A DNA stretch of 64,000 nucleotides, taken from positions 496,001-560,000 of the forward strand of contig NZ_JAENHL010000007.1 in assembly GCF_016595235.1 (NCBI RefSeq), written 5' to 3'. The position numbers and the translations under genes are program-made. This document shows positions 55,303 through 64,000 of this stretch, piece after piece. Position 1 is the first letter of the stretch, and the number at the start of each line of letters is the position of its first letter. Origin of the DNA: Taklimakanibacter albus. Its GTDB lineage: Bacteria; Pseudomonadota; Alphaproteobacteria; Rhizobiales; Aestuariivirgaceae. The notes beneath the pieces are model-generated. The model did no database searches, was not told the DNA's origin, and saw nothing but the letters and a program-made list of their open reading frames with translations.

Positions 55303-56205
55303 ATGCAGGACCGGGCAGCCCTCGCCCTCAATGACCGCGCCGAAAACCTGTCCGGCGCGCTGCCGGCGCTTCTCGTCGAGGCGCAACGCATCGCCGCGAC
55401 CGTGATCATCGGCGTGCATGGCCGCAAGCGCTCAGGGCCTGGCGAGACCTTCTGGCAATACCGCCCCTATTCCTTCGGCGACACGGTGCAGCAGATCGAC
55501 TGGCACCGCTCGGCGCGCTCCGACCGCGTCTTCATCCGCGAGAACGAATGGGAAGCCGCCAATACATTATGGCTGTGGGTATCGCCCTCGCTCACCATGA
55601 ATTTCCAATCGCATCTCGCCAACGTGACCAAGGTGGATCGCGCCAAGCTTCTCGCCCTTGCCATTGCGAGCCTTGCGGTGCGCGCCAATGAGCGCGTCTC
55701 GCTCCTCGGCGCCGATATGCTTCCCGCCCATTCGCGTCCCGCTTTGCTCCGTCTGGCGCAGATGCTGATCGCGCAGCCCTCCTCGCAGACCTTGCCGCAT
55801 TCGGTGAAGCTGCCGAAATTCTCCACCGTGCTGATGTTCGGCGACTTTCTCGAGCGCCCGCAGGAAATCGCCCGCTCGCTGAGTTCGATCGCAGCACACG
55901 GTGTGGCGGGCCATGTCGTGCAGGTGTCCGATCCGGCGGAAGAGACGCTGCCCTATTCGGGCCGCGTGCAATTCGAGGAAATGGCGGGGCCGCTTCAGTA
56001 TGTCGCCGGCAAGACCGAAAGCCTGCGCGAGGCCTATCAGGCTAAATTCCAGGAGCAGCGCGCGCAGGTGCGCGACATCGCGCGGCGTATCGGCTGGAGC
56101 TTCGCGGTGCATCGCACCGACGAAGCGCCGCTCAAGATTCTCCATGCCCTGCACGGGCTGATCGGCGGCGAGAAGAGCCGCGCCAATGGCGCGAGGACCT
56201 TCTGA
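55303..56205 (+). CDS. DUF58-family protein
   Basis: A 300-residue protein, standard partner of MoxR. The DUF58 signature is RPYSFGDTVQQIDWHRSARS, followed by VFIRENEWEAANTLWLWVSP. The C-terminal half has a VWA-like fold with degenerate metal site. It starts seven bases after moxR and its stop codon shares a base with the next ATG. No membrane span is visible, so it is cytoplasmic or peripheral. Confidence 0.93.
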   Translation: MQDRAALALNDRAENLSGALPALLVEAQRIAATVIIGVHGRKRSGPGETFWQYRPYSFGDTVQQIDWHRSARSDRVFIRENEWEAANTLWLWVSPSLTMNFQSHLANVTKVDRAKLLALAIASLAVRANERVSLLGADMLPAHSRPALLRLAQMLIAQPSSQTLPHSVKLPKFSTVLMFGDFLERPQEIARSLSSIAAHGVAGHVVQVSDPAEETLPYSGRVQFEEMAGPLQYVAGKTESLREAYQAKFQEQRAQVRDIARRIGWSFAVHRTDEAPLKILHALHGLIGGEKSRANGARTF

Positions 56206-59009
56206 TGCTGCAGGGTCTCACTTTCCTCACCCCCTGGGCGCTGGCCGGCCTCGCGGCACTTCCGGTCATCTGGTGGCTTTTGCGTTTTACACCGCCCCGG
56301 CCCCAACATGTGCGCTTTCCGCCGCTGCGCCTGCTGCTCGATCTTATCCCGCGCGAGGAACAGCCGGACAAGACGCCCTGGTGGCTGCTGCTGTTGCGCC
56401 TCGCTCTGGCGGCTCTGCTGATTCTCGCCGTGGCGCATCCCTTGCTGTCGCCTACTGACGCCGCACGATTTGCCGGCAATCCGGTGCTGATCGTCGTCGA
56501 TGACAGCTGGGCGGCGGCAAAGGACTGGGATGCGCGTCTTGCCGTCCTGCAGGATGTCGCCGCGTCCGCCGAGCAAGCGGGCGTGCCCGTGGCGGTTGCC
56601 GGCACCACGCCGGTGGGACGTCCTTTCGATCTCCAGCCGCAAGCGGCGCGCGAGGCCATGAGCCGGATCTCCGCGCTCACCCCCAGGGCCTTGCAACCCG
56701 ACCGTTTGGCGCTGCTCGAGCGTCTGCGGCAGGCCTATCGTGACACGTCCGGCCTCAGCATCGTCTGGCTGTCGGATGGTCTCGACCACCGCACGGCGCG
56801 GGAGTTCGCGCAAGGATTGCTCGGCCTCGGTGGCGGAAGCGCCACGCTCGATGTGATCGCTGCCCCCGCAACGGGCCTGCCGCTCGCTCTCGCCACCCCC
56901 GATATCGAAAGCGGTCGCCTGAAAGTGACGGCGTTGCGCGCGCCCACGGCACCGCAGGACAAGGTCGTCGCCAAGGCGCTGGCCGGCAATGGCCGCAACC
57001 TCGCCGAGACGACGCTGACCTTCGGCCAAGGCGCCCCGCGCGCCGAAGGTTTCATCGAGCTACCACTCGAATTGCGCAACGAGGTCGAGCGTATCGAGCT
57101 CGCGGATGAACGCAGCGCCGGCGCCGTCTACCTTCTCGACGACCGTTGGCGCCGCAAGACGGTCGCCCTCATGGCCGGCAGCTCATTCGAGTCGGCCCAG
57201 CCCCTGCTTTCACCGCTTTATTATGTATCGCGTGCGCTCGAGCCTTACACCGAGATCTTCGAGCCCAAGGAAGCGAACGACCTGAAGAACCAGCTCGACG
57301 CCGGGCTTTCGGTTTTGGCGCTCGCCGATATCGGCGTGCTGCCGCAAGAAGAGCAGGACCAGATTTCCGGCTGGATCGAGCGTGGTGGTCTTCTTTTGCG
57401 GTTTGCCGGCCCGCGCATGGCCACCGCTCAGGATTCGCTCATTCCGGTCACCTTGCGCGAAGGCGGCCGCGCTCTGGGCTCGGCTCTCTCCTGGGAGACG
57501 CCGCAGGTGCTGCAGCCCTTCGCCGAAACCAGCCCCTTTTCGGGCCTCGCTCTCGACAGTTCCGTGGTCGTCAACCGCCAGGTCCTGGCGGAGCCCGCCG
57601 CCGATCTGACGCCCAAGGTCTGGGCCAGCCTCGCCGACGGCACCCCGCTCGTCACCGCCGAGCGCCGCGGAAAAGGCATGATCGTGCTGTTTCATGTCAC
57701 TGCCAACGCTGATTGGTCGAATCTTCCTTTGTCTGGCATGTTCGTGGAAATGTTGCGGCGCATCCTCGATCTCGCTCCTGGCGCCGGCAGCGGCGCCGGC
57801 ACGGCTTCCGGCGAAGCGGCCAGCCAGGCCGCTTTCACGCCGCGCCGCGTGCTGACCGGCACGGGCGATTTCGCCGATCCCTCACCCGATGCCGAACCGA
57901 TCGCCGCCGCCGATATCGACGCCGCCAGGCCTTCACCGAGGCATCCGGCGGGTTTCTACAATCGCGGCAGCCTCGAACGCGCCATCAACCTCACCATCAG
58001 CGAGGCAGACCTCGCCCCCATGCCGGCCCTGCCGGCCGGCGCAAGTCTGCGCGGACTGGAACGCGCGCCGGCGATTCCGCTCGCCCCCTATCTCTTCGGC
58101 TTGGCCGCCCTTCTCTTCCTGCTCGATTGCGTCGCCGCATTGTGGCTGGGCGGCAGCTTGCAGCGGCTGAGAGCCCGGCGCGCCGGCACCGCTGCGATGG
58201 TTGCCCTGGGCTTTCTGGCGCTTCCTCTGCTGCAGCCAGGTGCCCTGCATGCGCAGGACACCGCCGCCGACCAGTTCGCGCTCGACAGCACGCTCCAGAC
58301 CAAGCTCGCTTATGTCGAGACGGGCGACGCCCAGGTCGATGAGATCAGCCGGCAGGGCCTCGCCGGCCTCGGCAATGTCCTGGTCGAGCGCACCTCGGTC
58401 GAGCCCGGCGAGCCCGTCGCCATCAATCTCGACCGCGACGAGATCGTATTCTTCCCGCTGCTCTATTGGCCCATTCTGCCCGATGCCCAGGCGCCTTCGC
58501 CGGCAGCGCTTGCCAAGCTCAACACCTATATCAAGAATGGCGGCACGATCTTCTTCGACACGCGCGAGGACGGCACCGATCTCGGCTCACTGTCGGGCGA
58601 CGTTTCGGGCGCCACACTGGCACTGCGCCGCGTCGTCGAGAAGCTCGACATCCCGCCGATCGAACCGGTGCCGCCCGATCACGTCCTCACCAAGGCCTTT
58701 TACCTGCTGCAGTCTTTCCCCGGCCGCTATGAGCGCGGTCAGCTCTGGGTCGAGACCGGCGAAGGGGGGGCTGCGAATACCGGCAATGCCGACGGCGTGA
58801 CCTCGATCATCATCGGCGCCAATGACTACGCCGCCGCCTGGGCGCAGGACAGTCGCGGCCAGCCGCTTTATGCGACCGTGCCCGGCGGCGAGCGCCAGCG
58901 CGAACTCGCCTACCGCACCGGCGTCAACATCGTGATGTATGCGCTGACCGGCAATTACAAGGCGGATCAGGTCCACATCCCTGCTTTGCTCGAAAGATTG
59001 GGGCAGTAG
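56205..59009 (+). CDS. BatA-DUF4159 membrane protein
   Basis: A 934-residue protein in parts: N-terminal BatA module with two helices (LTFLTPWALAGLAALPVIWW and a second near 58-76), a VWA-like domain whose metal site reads VVDDSWAA instead of DxSxS, a large central region to about 600, two further helices near 625-680, and a C-terminal DUF4159 domain (IFFDTREDG, VLTKAFYLL, IIIGANDYAAAW). It bridges MoxR to the envelope. DUF4159 has a glutamine-amidotransferase-like fold with no known reaction. Confidence 0.9.
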   Translation: MLQGLTFLTPWALAGLAALPVIWWLLRFTPPRPQHVRFPPLRLLLDLIPREEQPDKTPWWLLLLRLALAALLILAVAHPLLSPTDAARFAGNPVLIVVDDSWAAAKDWDARLAVLQDVAASAEQAGVPVAVAGTTPVGRPFDLQPQAAREAMSRISALTPRALQPDRLALLERLRQAYRDTSGLSIVWLSDGLDHRTAREFAQGLLGLGGGSATLDVIAAPATGLPLALATPDIESGRLKVTALRAPTAPQDKVVAKALAGNGRNLAETTLTFGQGAPRAEGFIELPLELRNEVERIELADERSAGAVYLLDDRWRRKTVALMAGSSFESAQPLLSPLYYVSRALEPYTEIFEPKEANDLKNQLDAGLSVLALADIGVLPQEEQDQISGWIERGGLLLRFAGPRMATAQDSLIPVTLREGGRALGSALSWETPQVLQPFAETSPFSGLALDSSVVVNRQVLAEPAADLTPKVWASLADGTPLVTAERRGKGMIVLFHVTANADWSNLPLSGMFVEMLRRILDLAPGAGSGAGTASGEAASQAAFTPRRVLTGTGDFADPSPDAEPIAAADIDAARPSPRHPAGFYNRGSLERAINLTISEADLAPMPALPAGASLRGLERAPAIPLAPYLFGLAALLFLLDCVAALWLGGSLQRLRARRAGTAAMVALGFLALPLLQPGALHAQDTAADQFALDSTLQTKLAYVETGDAQVDEISRQGLAGLGNVLVERTSVEPGEPVAINLDRDEIVFFPLLYWPILPDAQAPSPAALAKLNTYIKNGGTIFFDTREDGTDLGSLSGDVSGATLALRRVVEKLDIPPIEPVPPDHVLTKAFYLLQSFPGRYERGQLWVETGEGGAANTGNADGVTSIIIGANDYAAAWAQDSRGQPLYATVPGGERQRELAYRTGVNIVMYALTGNYKADQVHIPALLERLGQ

Positions 59010-59010
59010 A

Positions 59011-61074
59011 ATGGGCTGGGATTTCACCATAGCGCCGCTGCTACCCTGGCCGCTTCTCGCCGCATTGGCGGCTGCCGGGCTCGTCTTCATCGCCATCTCA
59101 GCCTTCACCCGCGGGCGCGGCTGGTTACTACGCGCCGTGGCGCTGACGCTCCTCATCGCCGCTCTCGTCAATCCGAGCCTGCGCAATGAAGACCGCGAAA
59201 ATCTTTCCGACATCGCCATCGCCGTCGTCGACCAGAGCCGCAGCCAGAGCTTCGGCGACCGCACCGCCCGCACCGAGCGCGCTTTGGCCGATCTCAAACA
59301 GGCGGTGGCACGCCTCGGCAACACCGAACTGCGCGTCGTCACCGTAACCTCGAACTCCTCCGCGGAGAATGACGGCACACGCCTGTTCGCGGCCCTGAAC
59401 GAAGCCTTGTCGGAAGTGCCGCCCGAGCGTTTCGCCGGCGCCGTCTTCATCACCGACGGTGAAGTTCATGACGTCCCAGGAGAGCCGGGCAAGCTCGGAC
59501 TCAACGCACCGGTCCACGGCCTCATCACCGGCAGCCGCAAGGAGATCGACCGGCGCATCGTCATCGAGCAGTCGCCGCGCTTCGGCATCGTCGGCAAGGA
59601 ACAGACGATCCGTTTCCGCGTCGAGCAGAAGGGCGCGACACCGGGACCGATCGGCGTCACCATCCGCACCAATAATGGCGAGGAACACACGATCGAGGTC
59701 GAGCCCGGCCAGAGCGTCTCGCTCCCGGTTCTCGTCGATCATGGCGGTCAGAACATCACCGAGATCATCGCCGATGCCTTGCCGGGCGAGCTCACCGAGC
59801 AGAACAACCGCGCGATCTCGATCATCGAAGGAATTCGCGATCGCCTGCGCGTGCTCCTGGTGTCGGGCGAGCCGCATCCGGGCGAGCGCACCTGGCGCAA
59901 CCTCCTGAAGGCGGACGCATCCGTCGATCTCGTCCATTTCACCATCCTGCGGCCGCCTGAGAAGCAGGACGGCACGCCGATCAAGGAATTGTCGCTGATC
60001 GCCTTCCCTACCCGCGAATTGTTCGTGGAGAAGCTCGACGAATTCGATCTCATCATCTTCGACCGCTATCAGCGGCGCGGCATCCTGCCGATGATGTATC
60101 TCGCCAATATCGCGGACTATGTGAAGCGCGGCGGCGCCGTGCTCATTGCCGCCGGCCCTGATTTCGCCGCCGAAGACGGCCTCTACAACACACCATTGAA
60201 TGCGGTGCTGCAGGTCGTGCCGTCAGGCCAGGTTTTGCAAGGCGGGTTCAAGCCGCGGGTCACCGACCGCGGTCAGCGCCATCCGGTCACGCGCGATCTT
60301 CCCGGCGCACAAGGTGCGACGCCCAATTGGGGCCGCTGGTTCAGGCTGGTGGATGCCGAGGCGCAGTCGGGCGAAGTCGTCATGTCGGGCCTCGACAGCA
60401 AGCCGCTTCTCGTCCTGTCGCGCGAGGAGCAAGGCCGTCTCGCGCTGTTGCTTTCCGATCACGGCTGGCTATGGGCGCGTGGCTATGAAGGCGGCGGTCC
60501 GCAGACCGAGTTGCTGCGCCGTCTCGCCCACTGGCTGATGAAGGAGCCCGATCTCGAAGAGGAATATCTGAGCGGCAAGCAGGACAACGACAATATCGTG
60601 ATCGAGCGCCGCACCATGGCCGATACGACCGCCCCGGTGACGGTGACCCTGCCCTCAGGCGCCACCAAGCAGGTCGAGCTCAAGCAGGTGACGCCGGGCG
60701 TCTGGCGCGCCGATCTGGCGGTGACCGAGCCCGGTATCCATCGTCTGGCCGACGGCAAGCTCACCGCCGCCGTGGCGATCGGCAGCGCCGATCCCAAGGA
60801 GACGGCCGATCCCATCGCCACCGAGGAGAAGCTCGCTCCCGTCGCCCGTGCCACCGGTGGCGGCCTCTATTGGCTCGAGGACTATTCGGGCCTGCCGCGC
60901 CTCGTCAAAGCCGATGCCGGCCGCCAGATGGCGGGCTCGGGCTGGCTCGCTTTCAAGGCCAACGACGCGCATCGCGTGCGCGCCGTGCATGAGCTTCCGC
61001 TCTTCTCAACCCTGGGCAGCCTGGGCCTGCTGCTGATGGCCTTTGCCGCCATGTGGTATCGCGAAGGACGCTGA
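59011..61074 (+). CDS. Membrane VWA/GATase1-like protein
   Basis: A 687-residue protein with two N-terminal helices (about 10-32 and 40-55), a VWA-like domain with an intact DxSxS site (VVDQSRSQS, Asp74), a linker, a glutamine-amidotransferase-like domain from about 280 (VLLVSGEPHPGER; LIIFDRYQRRG), a beta-rich region and a last helix (LGSLGLLLMAFAAMWY). It complements the preceding protein, whose VWA site is degenerate. It starts one base after that stop. Its last 69 bases overlap the convergent GNAT gene. Confidence 0.88.
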   Translation: MGWDFTIAPLLPWPLLAALAAAGLVFIAISAFTRGRGWLLRAVALTLLIAALVNPSLRNEDRENLSDIAIAVVDQSRSQSFGDRTARTERALADLKQAVARLGNTELRVVTVTSNSSAENDGTRLFAALNEALSEVPPERFAGAVFITDGEVHDVPGEPGKLGLNAPVHGLITGSRKEIDRRIVIEQSPRFGIVGKEQTIRFRVEQKGATPGPIGVTIRTNNGEEHTIEVEPGQSVSLPVLVDHGGQNITEIIADALPGELTEQNNRAISIIEGIRDRLRVLLVSGEPHPGERTWRNLLKADASVDLVHFTILRPPEKQDGTPIKELSLIAFPTRELFVEKLDEFDLIIFDRYQRRGILPMMYLANIADYVKRGGAVLIAAGPDFAAEDGLYNTPLNAVLQVVPSGQVLQGGFKPRVTDRGQRHPVTRDLPGAQGATPNWGRWFRLVDAEAQSGEVVMSGLDSKPLLVLSREEQGRLALLLSDHGWLWARGYEGGGPQTELLRRLAHWLMKEPDLEEEYLSGKQDNDNIVIERRTMADTTAPVTVTLPSGATKQVELKQVTPGVWRADLAVTEPGIHRLADGKLTAAVAIGSADPKETADPIATEEKLAPVARATGGGLYWLEDYSGLPRLVKADAGRQMAGSGWLAFKANDAHRVRAVHELPLFSTLGSLGLLLMAFAAMWYREGR

Positions 61075-61590
61075 CAGTTCCGCGAAGCGAAACGGCGGCA
61101 GGACGAGGCCATGCGCTTCGGCGAGCGCTCCCTCTACGAGCTCGAGATAAAGAAGCCGGTCCGAATCGACGGGACCGGGCATTTCGAGCTGATCGTCAGG
61201 CACGCGCTTGAAGCCGACCCGTGCATAATAAGGCTCATCGCCGACCAGGATCACCAGCCGGTGGCCGAGCGCTTTGGCCTTGTCGAGGCCGGCCTTCATC
61301 AAAGCGCGCCCGATGCCGATATTCTGCCGCTCGGGATGGACGGCGAGCGGACCGAGCAGCAGGGCATCGGTGCCCGCCTGGCCGATCTTGAGCGGCCAGA
61401 AGCTGATCGCACCGGTAAGCCCGAAGCCCGCATCGCGGGTCACCAGCGAAAGGCCGGCCACGGCGACATTACCCTCGCGCAGCCGATAGGAGGTCTTGGC
61501 CCAGCGGCTCAGGCCGAAAGTCAGGTCGAGGAGGTTTTCGGTGGCGGCATGATCGGCGGCGAGCGCCGCTTCGACGGTGATGGTGGACAT
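61006..61590 (-). CDS. GNAT N-acetyltransferase
   Basis: A 194-residue YhbS-like acetyltransferase. The acetyl-CoA motif is LAVHPERQNIGIGRALMKAG, followed by VILVGDEPYYARVGFKRV, both typical of the group. The target is not known. The last 23 codons (Ala/Gln/Gly-rich, after SASFAIPHG) lie antisense over the end of the 59011 gene, so this tail may be a run-on of a once shorter protein. Confidence 0.88.
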   Translation of the reverse strand: MSTITVEAALAADHAATENLLDLTFGLSRWAKTSYRLREGNVAVAGLSLVTRDAGFGLTGAISFWPLKIGQAGTDALLLGPLAVHPERQNIGIGRALMKAGLDKAKALGHRLVILVGDEPYYARVGFKRVPDDQLEMPGPVDSDRLLYLELVEGALAEAHGLVLPPFRFAELSASFAIPHGGKGHQQQAQAAQG

Positions 61591-61782
61591 GATGATTTCC
61601 GAAGGTCTGAGACTGTAGAGGCCCCAGCAAACGGAAGTACCGCCGGCTGGAGCGATTCAAACGCGCTGAGGCGCCGATCGGTCTCGTCGTCGCAAATGGC
61701 CGAGGATATGCAGCATCCGCTTCATGGCCGCGCCCATAACACAGGGCTGGCTTGCCGTAAACAGATAACTCGGCGCCGCCCC

Positions 61783-62238
61783 CTACCAGTTGGCCAGCGG
61801 CGTCCGCCCCTCCAGAACCTCGGCGATGCGCCGGCGGGTGCCGCCGGTCGTGCCCTCGGGCAAATCCGCTACCGGGAAGAAGCCGGCTTCCCTGATCTCC
61901 AAAGTCGGCGTCCAGTCCTTGCGGGTGAATTTGCGCAGGACGAAGCAGGCGACATGGTCGCCGCGAAACTTCGCCTCATTGGAGAAAAGCCCATGCAGCA
62001 CCGGCCTCTCGTCGGGCACGATCCCACCCTCCTCGGCAAGCTCGCGCTCGACCGCGTCATAGAACGTTTGGCCGCGCTCGACGCCGCCGCCGGGCAGGAG
62101 CCAGCCCGGCGCATAACCGTGCCGCACCAGGAAGACACGATTGGCATCGTCGAGGACGACGATGCGTACCCCTAGCGTCATGCCCCTACGGAGCCTGAAC
62201 CAGGGCTGCAAGACACGGATAAGGATTCGGCTGAGCAT
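61783..62238 (-). CDS. NUDIX hydrolase
   Basis: A 151-residue NUDIX protein. The box reads GGGVERGQTFYDAVERELAE followed by EGGI, matching GX5EX7REUXEEXGU. It starts with a basic stretch (LSRILIRVLQPWFRLRRG), then GVRIVVLDDANRVFLVRHG. The substrate is unknown; the group includes nucleotide-sugar and dinucleotide hydrolases. Divergent from the ABC gene with a 48-base gap. The 192 bases to its other side hold no feature I recognise. Confidence 0.88.
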   Translation of the reverse strand: MLSRILIRVLQPWFRLRRGMTLGVRIVVLDDANRVFLVRHGYAPGWLLPGGGVERGQTFYDAVERELAEEGGIVPDERPVLHGLFSNEAKFRGDHVACFVLRKFTRKDWTPTLEIREAGFFPVADLPEGTTGGTRRRIAEVLEGRTPLANW

Positions 62239-62286
62239 GGGCTGTCCTTGAGTCGGGCGGGCAATCACAGTAAAGCCAACCGCATA

Positions 62287-64000
62287 ATGAAACAGGTATT
62301 CCGCATCTTTTTTACCGCCGAGGGCACCAGGCCCTGGGCCGTGTTGTTCTGTCTGCTGCTCGCTGGCTTTGCCGAAGTGATCAGCCTGTCCGCCCTGTTG
62401 CCGACGATCCAGGCTATCGCCAGCGAGGGCACCAATTCAGCCGGCTCGCCGGCGGTTGTCCTTATCCATGATTTCATGTCGAAATTCGGCATCGCGCCGA
62501 CTTTGCCCAATCTGGTCATCGTCGTCGTGGTCTTTTTTGCATTGAAGACGCTGCTCTCCTTCGTCGCCCTGTCCTATGCCGGCATCGCCATCGCGCATGT
62601 GTCCACCACGCTCCGCCGCCAGCTGATCTCGGCTTTGTTCAATGCGCGCTGGAGCTACTACACGCAACTCCATGCCGGACGCGTCGCCAATACGATCAGC
62701 GGTGACGCGGCCTTCGCCGCCGCCGCCTATTTCGTCGCCGCACAGGTCGTCGCCTACTCCATCCAGGGTATCGTCTACGGCCTCGTCGCTTTCCTGGTCG
62801 ACTGGCGGCTGGCGCTCCTCGGCATCGGCGTCGGCGTGGTCATCGCCGCCGCACTCAACTGGCTGGTCGATGTCGCCAAGCGCGCCGGCTACAAGCGTGC
62901 CGACCGCACCTCCGATCTCACCAAATTCATCACCGACTTGATCAACAACATCAAGCCGCTGAAAACGATGAACCGCTATGACAAGCTGGTCGCCCAGATG
63001 ACCGGCATCCTCAAGCGCCTGCGCAAGGCGCTCGCCACCCGCGAAGTGGCGCGCCAGGGTCTGGCCCAGGGCAGCGAATTGCTCATCATCATCGCGCTCG
63101 GCGTCGGCGTGTATCTCGCCGTGACCATCGCCAAGGTGTCGCTGGCCGAGCTCGTGGTCCTGGGCATCGTCTTCTTCCAGGTGCTCTCGATCATCAACCG
63201 GCTGCAGAAGTTCCTGCAGCAGGCGGCGGAAAACGAAAGCGCCTATATACGCACCGAGGAGCTCATCGCCAGCGCGGTGGCGGCGCGCGAGACCCACACC
63301 GGAACGCTGCCCCCCACATTGACCAAAGAATGCCGGTTCGAGGACGTCACTTTCGCTCATGAAGAGACACCAGTGGTCAGGAACGCCAATCTCTCGATCA
63401 AAGTCGGCTCGATCACCGTGCTGCAAGGCGGCTCGGGCGCCGGCAAAACCACGCTGATCGATCTGCTCATCGGTTTGCACATGCCGGATTCCGGCAAGAT
63501 CACGCTGGACGGCGTTTCGCTGGCCGACATCGACATCAAGCAATGGCGGCGTTCGATCGGCTATGTGCCGCAGGAGCTCAGCCTGCTGCACACGACCATT
63601 CGCGACAATCTCACCCTCGGCGACACGGAAATCAGCGATGACGCCATCAAGCTGGCGCTCGATCAGGCCGGCGCGAGCGATTTCATCCTGGAAATGCCAC
63701 GCGGGCTCGACACTGAAGTCGGCTCCATGGGCGCGAAACTGTCGGGCGGCCAGCGTCAGCGCATCGCGCTGGCGCGGGCACTGGTGACCAAGCCCAAGCT
63801 CCTCATCCTCGACGAGGTGACGAGCGCCCTCGATCCCGATACCGAGCAATCCATTTGCGAGAATATCGCGGCCTTGCGCGGTCAATACACGACGGTCGCC
63901 ATCACCCATCGTCCGGCCTGGACCGAAGTCGCCACTCATCTCTACAAGGTGGAAAAGGGATCCGTCACCAAGGCCCATCTTCCCCGCAAAGCAAAGGTCC
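62287..64000 (+). CDS. ABC exporter, fused permease-ATPase, 3' end cut by window
   Basis: The frame is open from ATG 62287 to the window edge, 571 codons. The N-terminal 300 residues form the six-helix exporter domain (AVLFCLLLAGFAEVISLSAL; RWSYYTQLHAGRVANTISGD in the coupling region). The ATPase domain has Walker A LQGGSGAGKTT, Q-loop GYVPQELSLL, signature KLSGGQRQRIALARAL, Walker B LLILDEVTSALD and the switch His in AITHRPAW. It resembles lipid or glycan flippases (MsbA/PglK type); nothing nearby fixes the cargo. Confidence 0.92.
   Translation, partial: MKQVFRIFFTAEGTRPWAVLFCLLLAGFAEVISLSALLPTIQAIASEGTNSAGSPAVVLIHDFMSKFGIAPTLPNLVIVVVVFFALKTLLSFVALSYAGIAIAHVSTTLRRQLISALFNARWSYYTQLHAGRVANTISGDAAFAAAAYFVAAQVVAYSIQGIVYGLVAFLVDWRLALLGIGVGVVIAAALNWLVDVAKRAGYKRADRTSDLTKFITDLINNIKPLKTMNRYDKLVAQMTGILKRLRKALATREVARQGLAQGSELLIIIALGVGVYLAVTIAKVSLAELVVLGIVFFQVLSIINRLQKFLQQAAENESAYIRTEELIASAVAARETHTGTLPPTLTKECRFEDVTFAHEETPVVRNANLSIKVGSITVLQGGSGAGKTTLIDLLIGLHMPDSGKITLDGVSLADIDIKQWRRSIGYVPQELSLLHTTIRDNLTLGDTEISDDAIKLALDQAGASDFILEMPRGLDTEVGSMGAKLSGGQRQRIALARALVTKPKLLILDEVTSALDPDTEQSICENIAALRGQYTTVAITHRPAWTEVATHLYKVEKGSVTKAHLPRKAKV

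Noticed and set aside
54195-55427. Possible minus-strand extension of the DUF1285 protein far upstream
   Set aside because: The extension is antisense to the MoxR gene and shows no motifs. DUF1285 proteins start near MTKPERD, which fits ATG 54194.
62437-63978. 513-codon minus-strand open frame at the window end
   Set aside because: Antisense to an ABC exporter with complete Walker and signature motifs on the plus strand.

Overview
The window is about 64 kb of GC-rich chromosome from an alphaproteobacterium, most probably a member of the Hyphomicrobiales (Rhizobiales). The evidence is the gene order (lgt, midA, pgeF, M24 hydrolase, lipoprotein, prs, rplY, pth, ychF, maoC pair), the ubiK, petP/petR-like and MoxR-DUF58-DUF4159 loci, the high-GC codon use, and two copies of an intergenic hairpin repeat that looks like the palindromic repeats common in rhizobial genomes. 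Genes are packed, with many 4-base stop/start overlaps. No intergenic gap exceeds 300 bases. I see no rRNA, tRNA, CRISPR array, insertion sequence or origin.

Layout. 1-3785: truncated apt, an EamA transporter behind a striking 11-base repeat cluster, and a lower-GC orphan gene for a phage-like protein with a zincin motif. 3801-14314: catabolism and transport, with an MttB-family methyltransferase without pyrrolysine, a P450, an M55 D-aminopeptidase, two tandem Bcr/CflA-type efflux pumps, a dimethylglycine-dehydrogenase-like flavoprotein, a von Willebrand protein and an aldo/keto reductase. 14437-17226 (minus): csaA, a TetR/COQ9-like gene, proC, ybjN-like, ubiK. 17323-27933 (plus): housekeeping run lgt to maoC. 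27989-30564 (minus): MarR, OmpR-type regulator and EnvZ-type kinase. 30723-35931: ilvE with a strong terminator, then moaD-pgsA-uvrC and an ArsR-SRPBCC-ClpP operon with a palindromic operator.

36922-44751 is a sugar-uptake locus: ABC ATPase, two permeases and a binding protein, co-transcribed with a cytoplasmic GH84 beta-N-acetylglucosaminidase and a GNAT protein, and controlled by a divergent GntR/UTRA regulator with a SIS-domain partner. GH84 and the GNAT together resemble the two halves of animal O-GlcNAcase, encoded here as overlapping neighbouring genes. 44752-46583 holds a GST, folB and a pteridine-reductase-like SDR.

46600-51186 is the best candidate for an undescribed system: a three-gene operon encoding a 560-residue coiled-coil protein, a ClpB/ClpA-like double-ring ATPase whose first ring has lost its Walker lysine, and a two-helix membrane protein with a cysteine-bearing C-terminal domain. 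51344-54194 carries a cupin, cca, a CoA pyrophosphatase and a DUF1285 gene. 54297-61074 is the MoxR-DUF58-DUF4159-VWA envelope locus. The window ends with a GNAT, a NUDIX hydrolase and a truncated ABC exporter.
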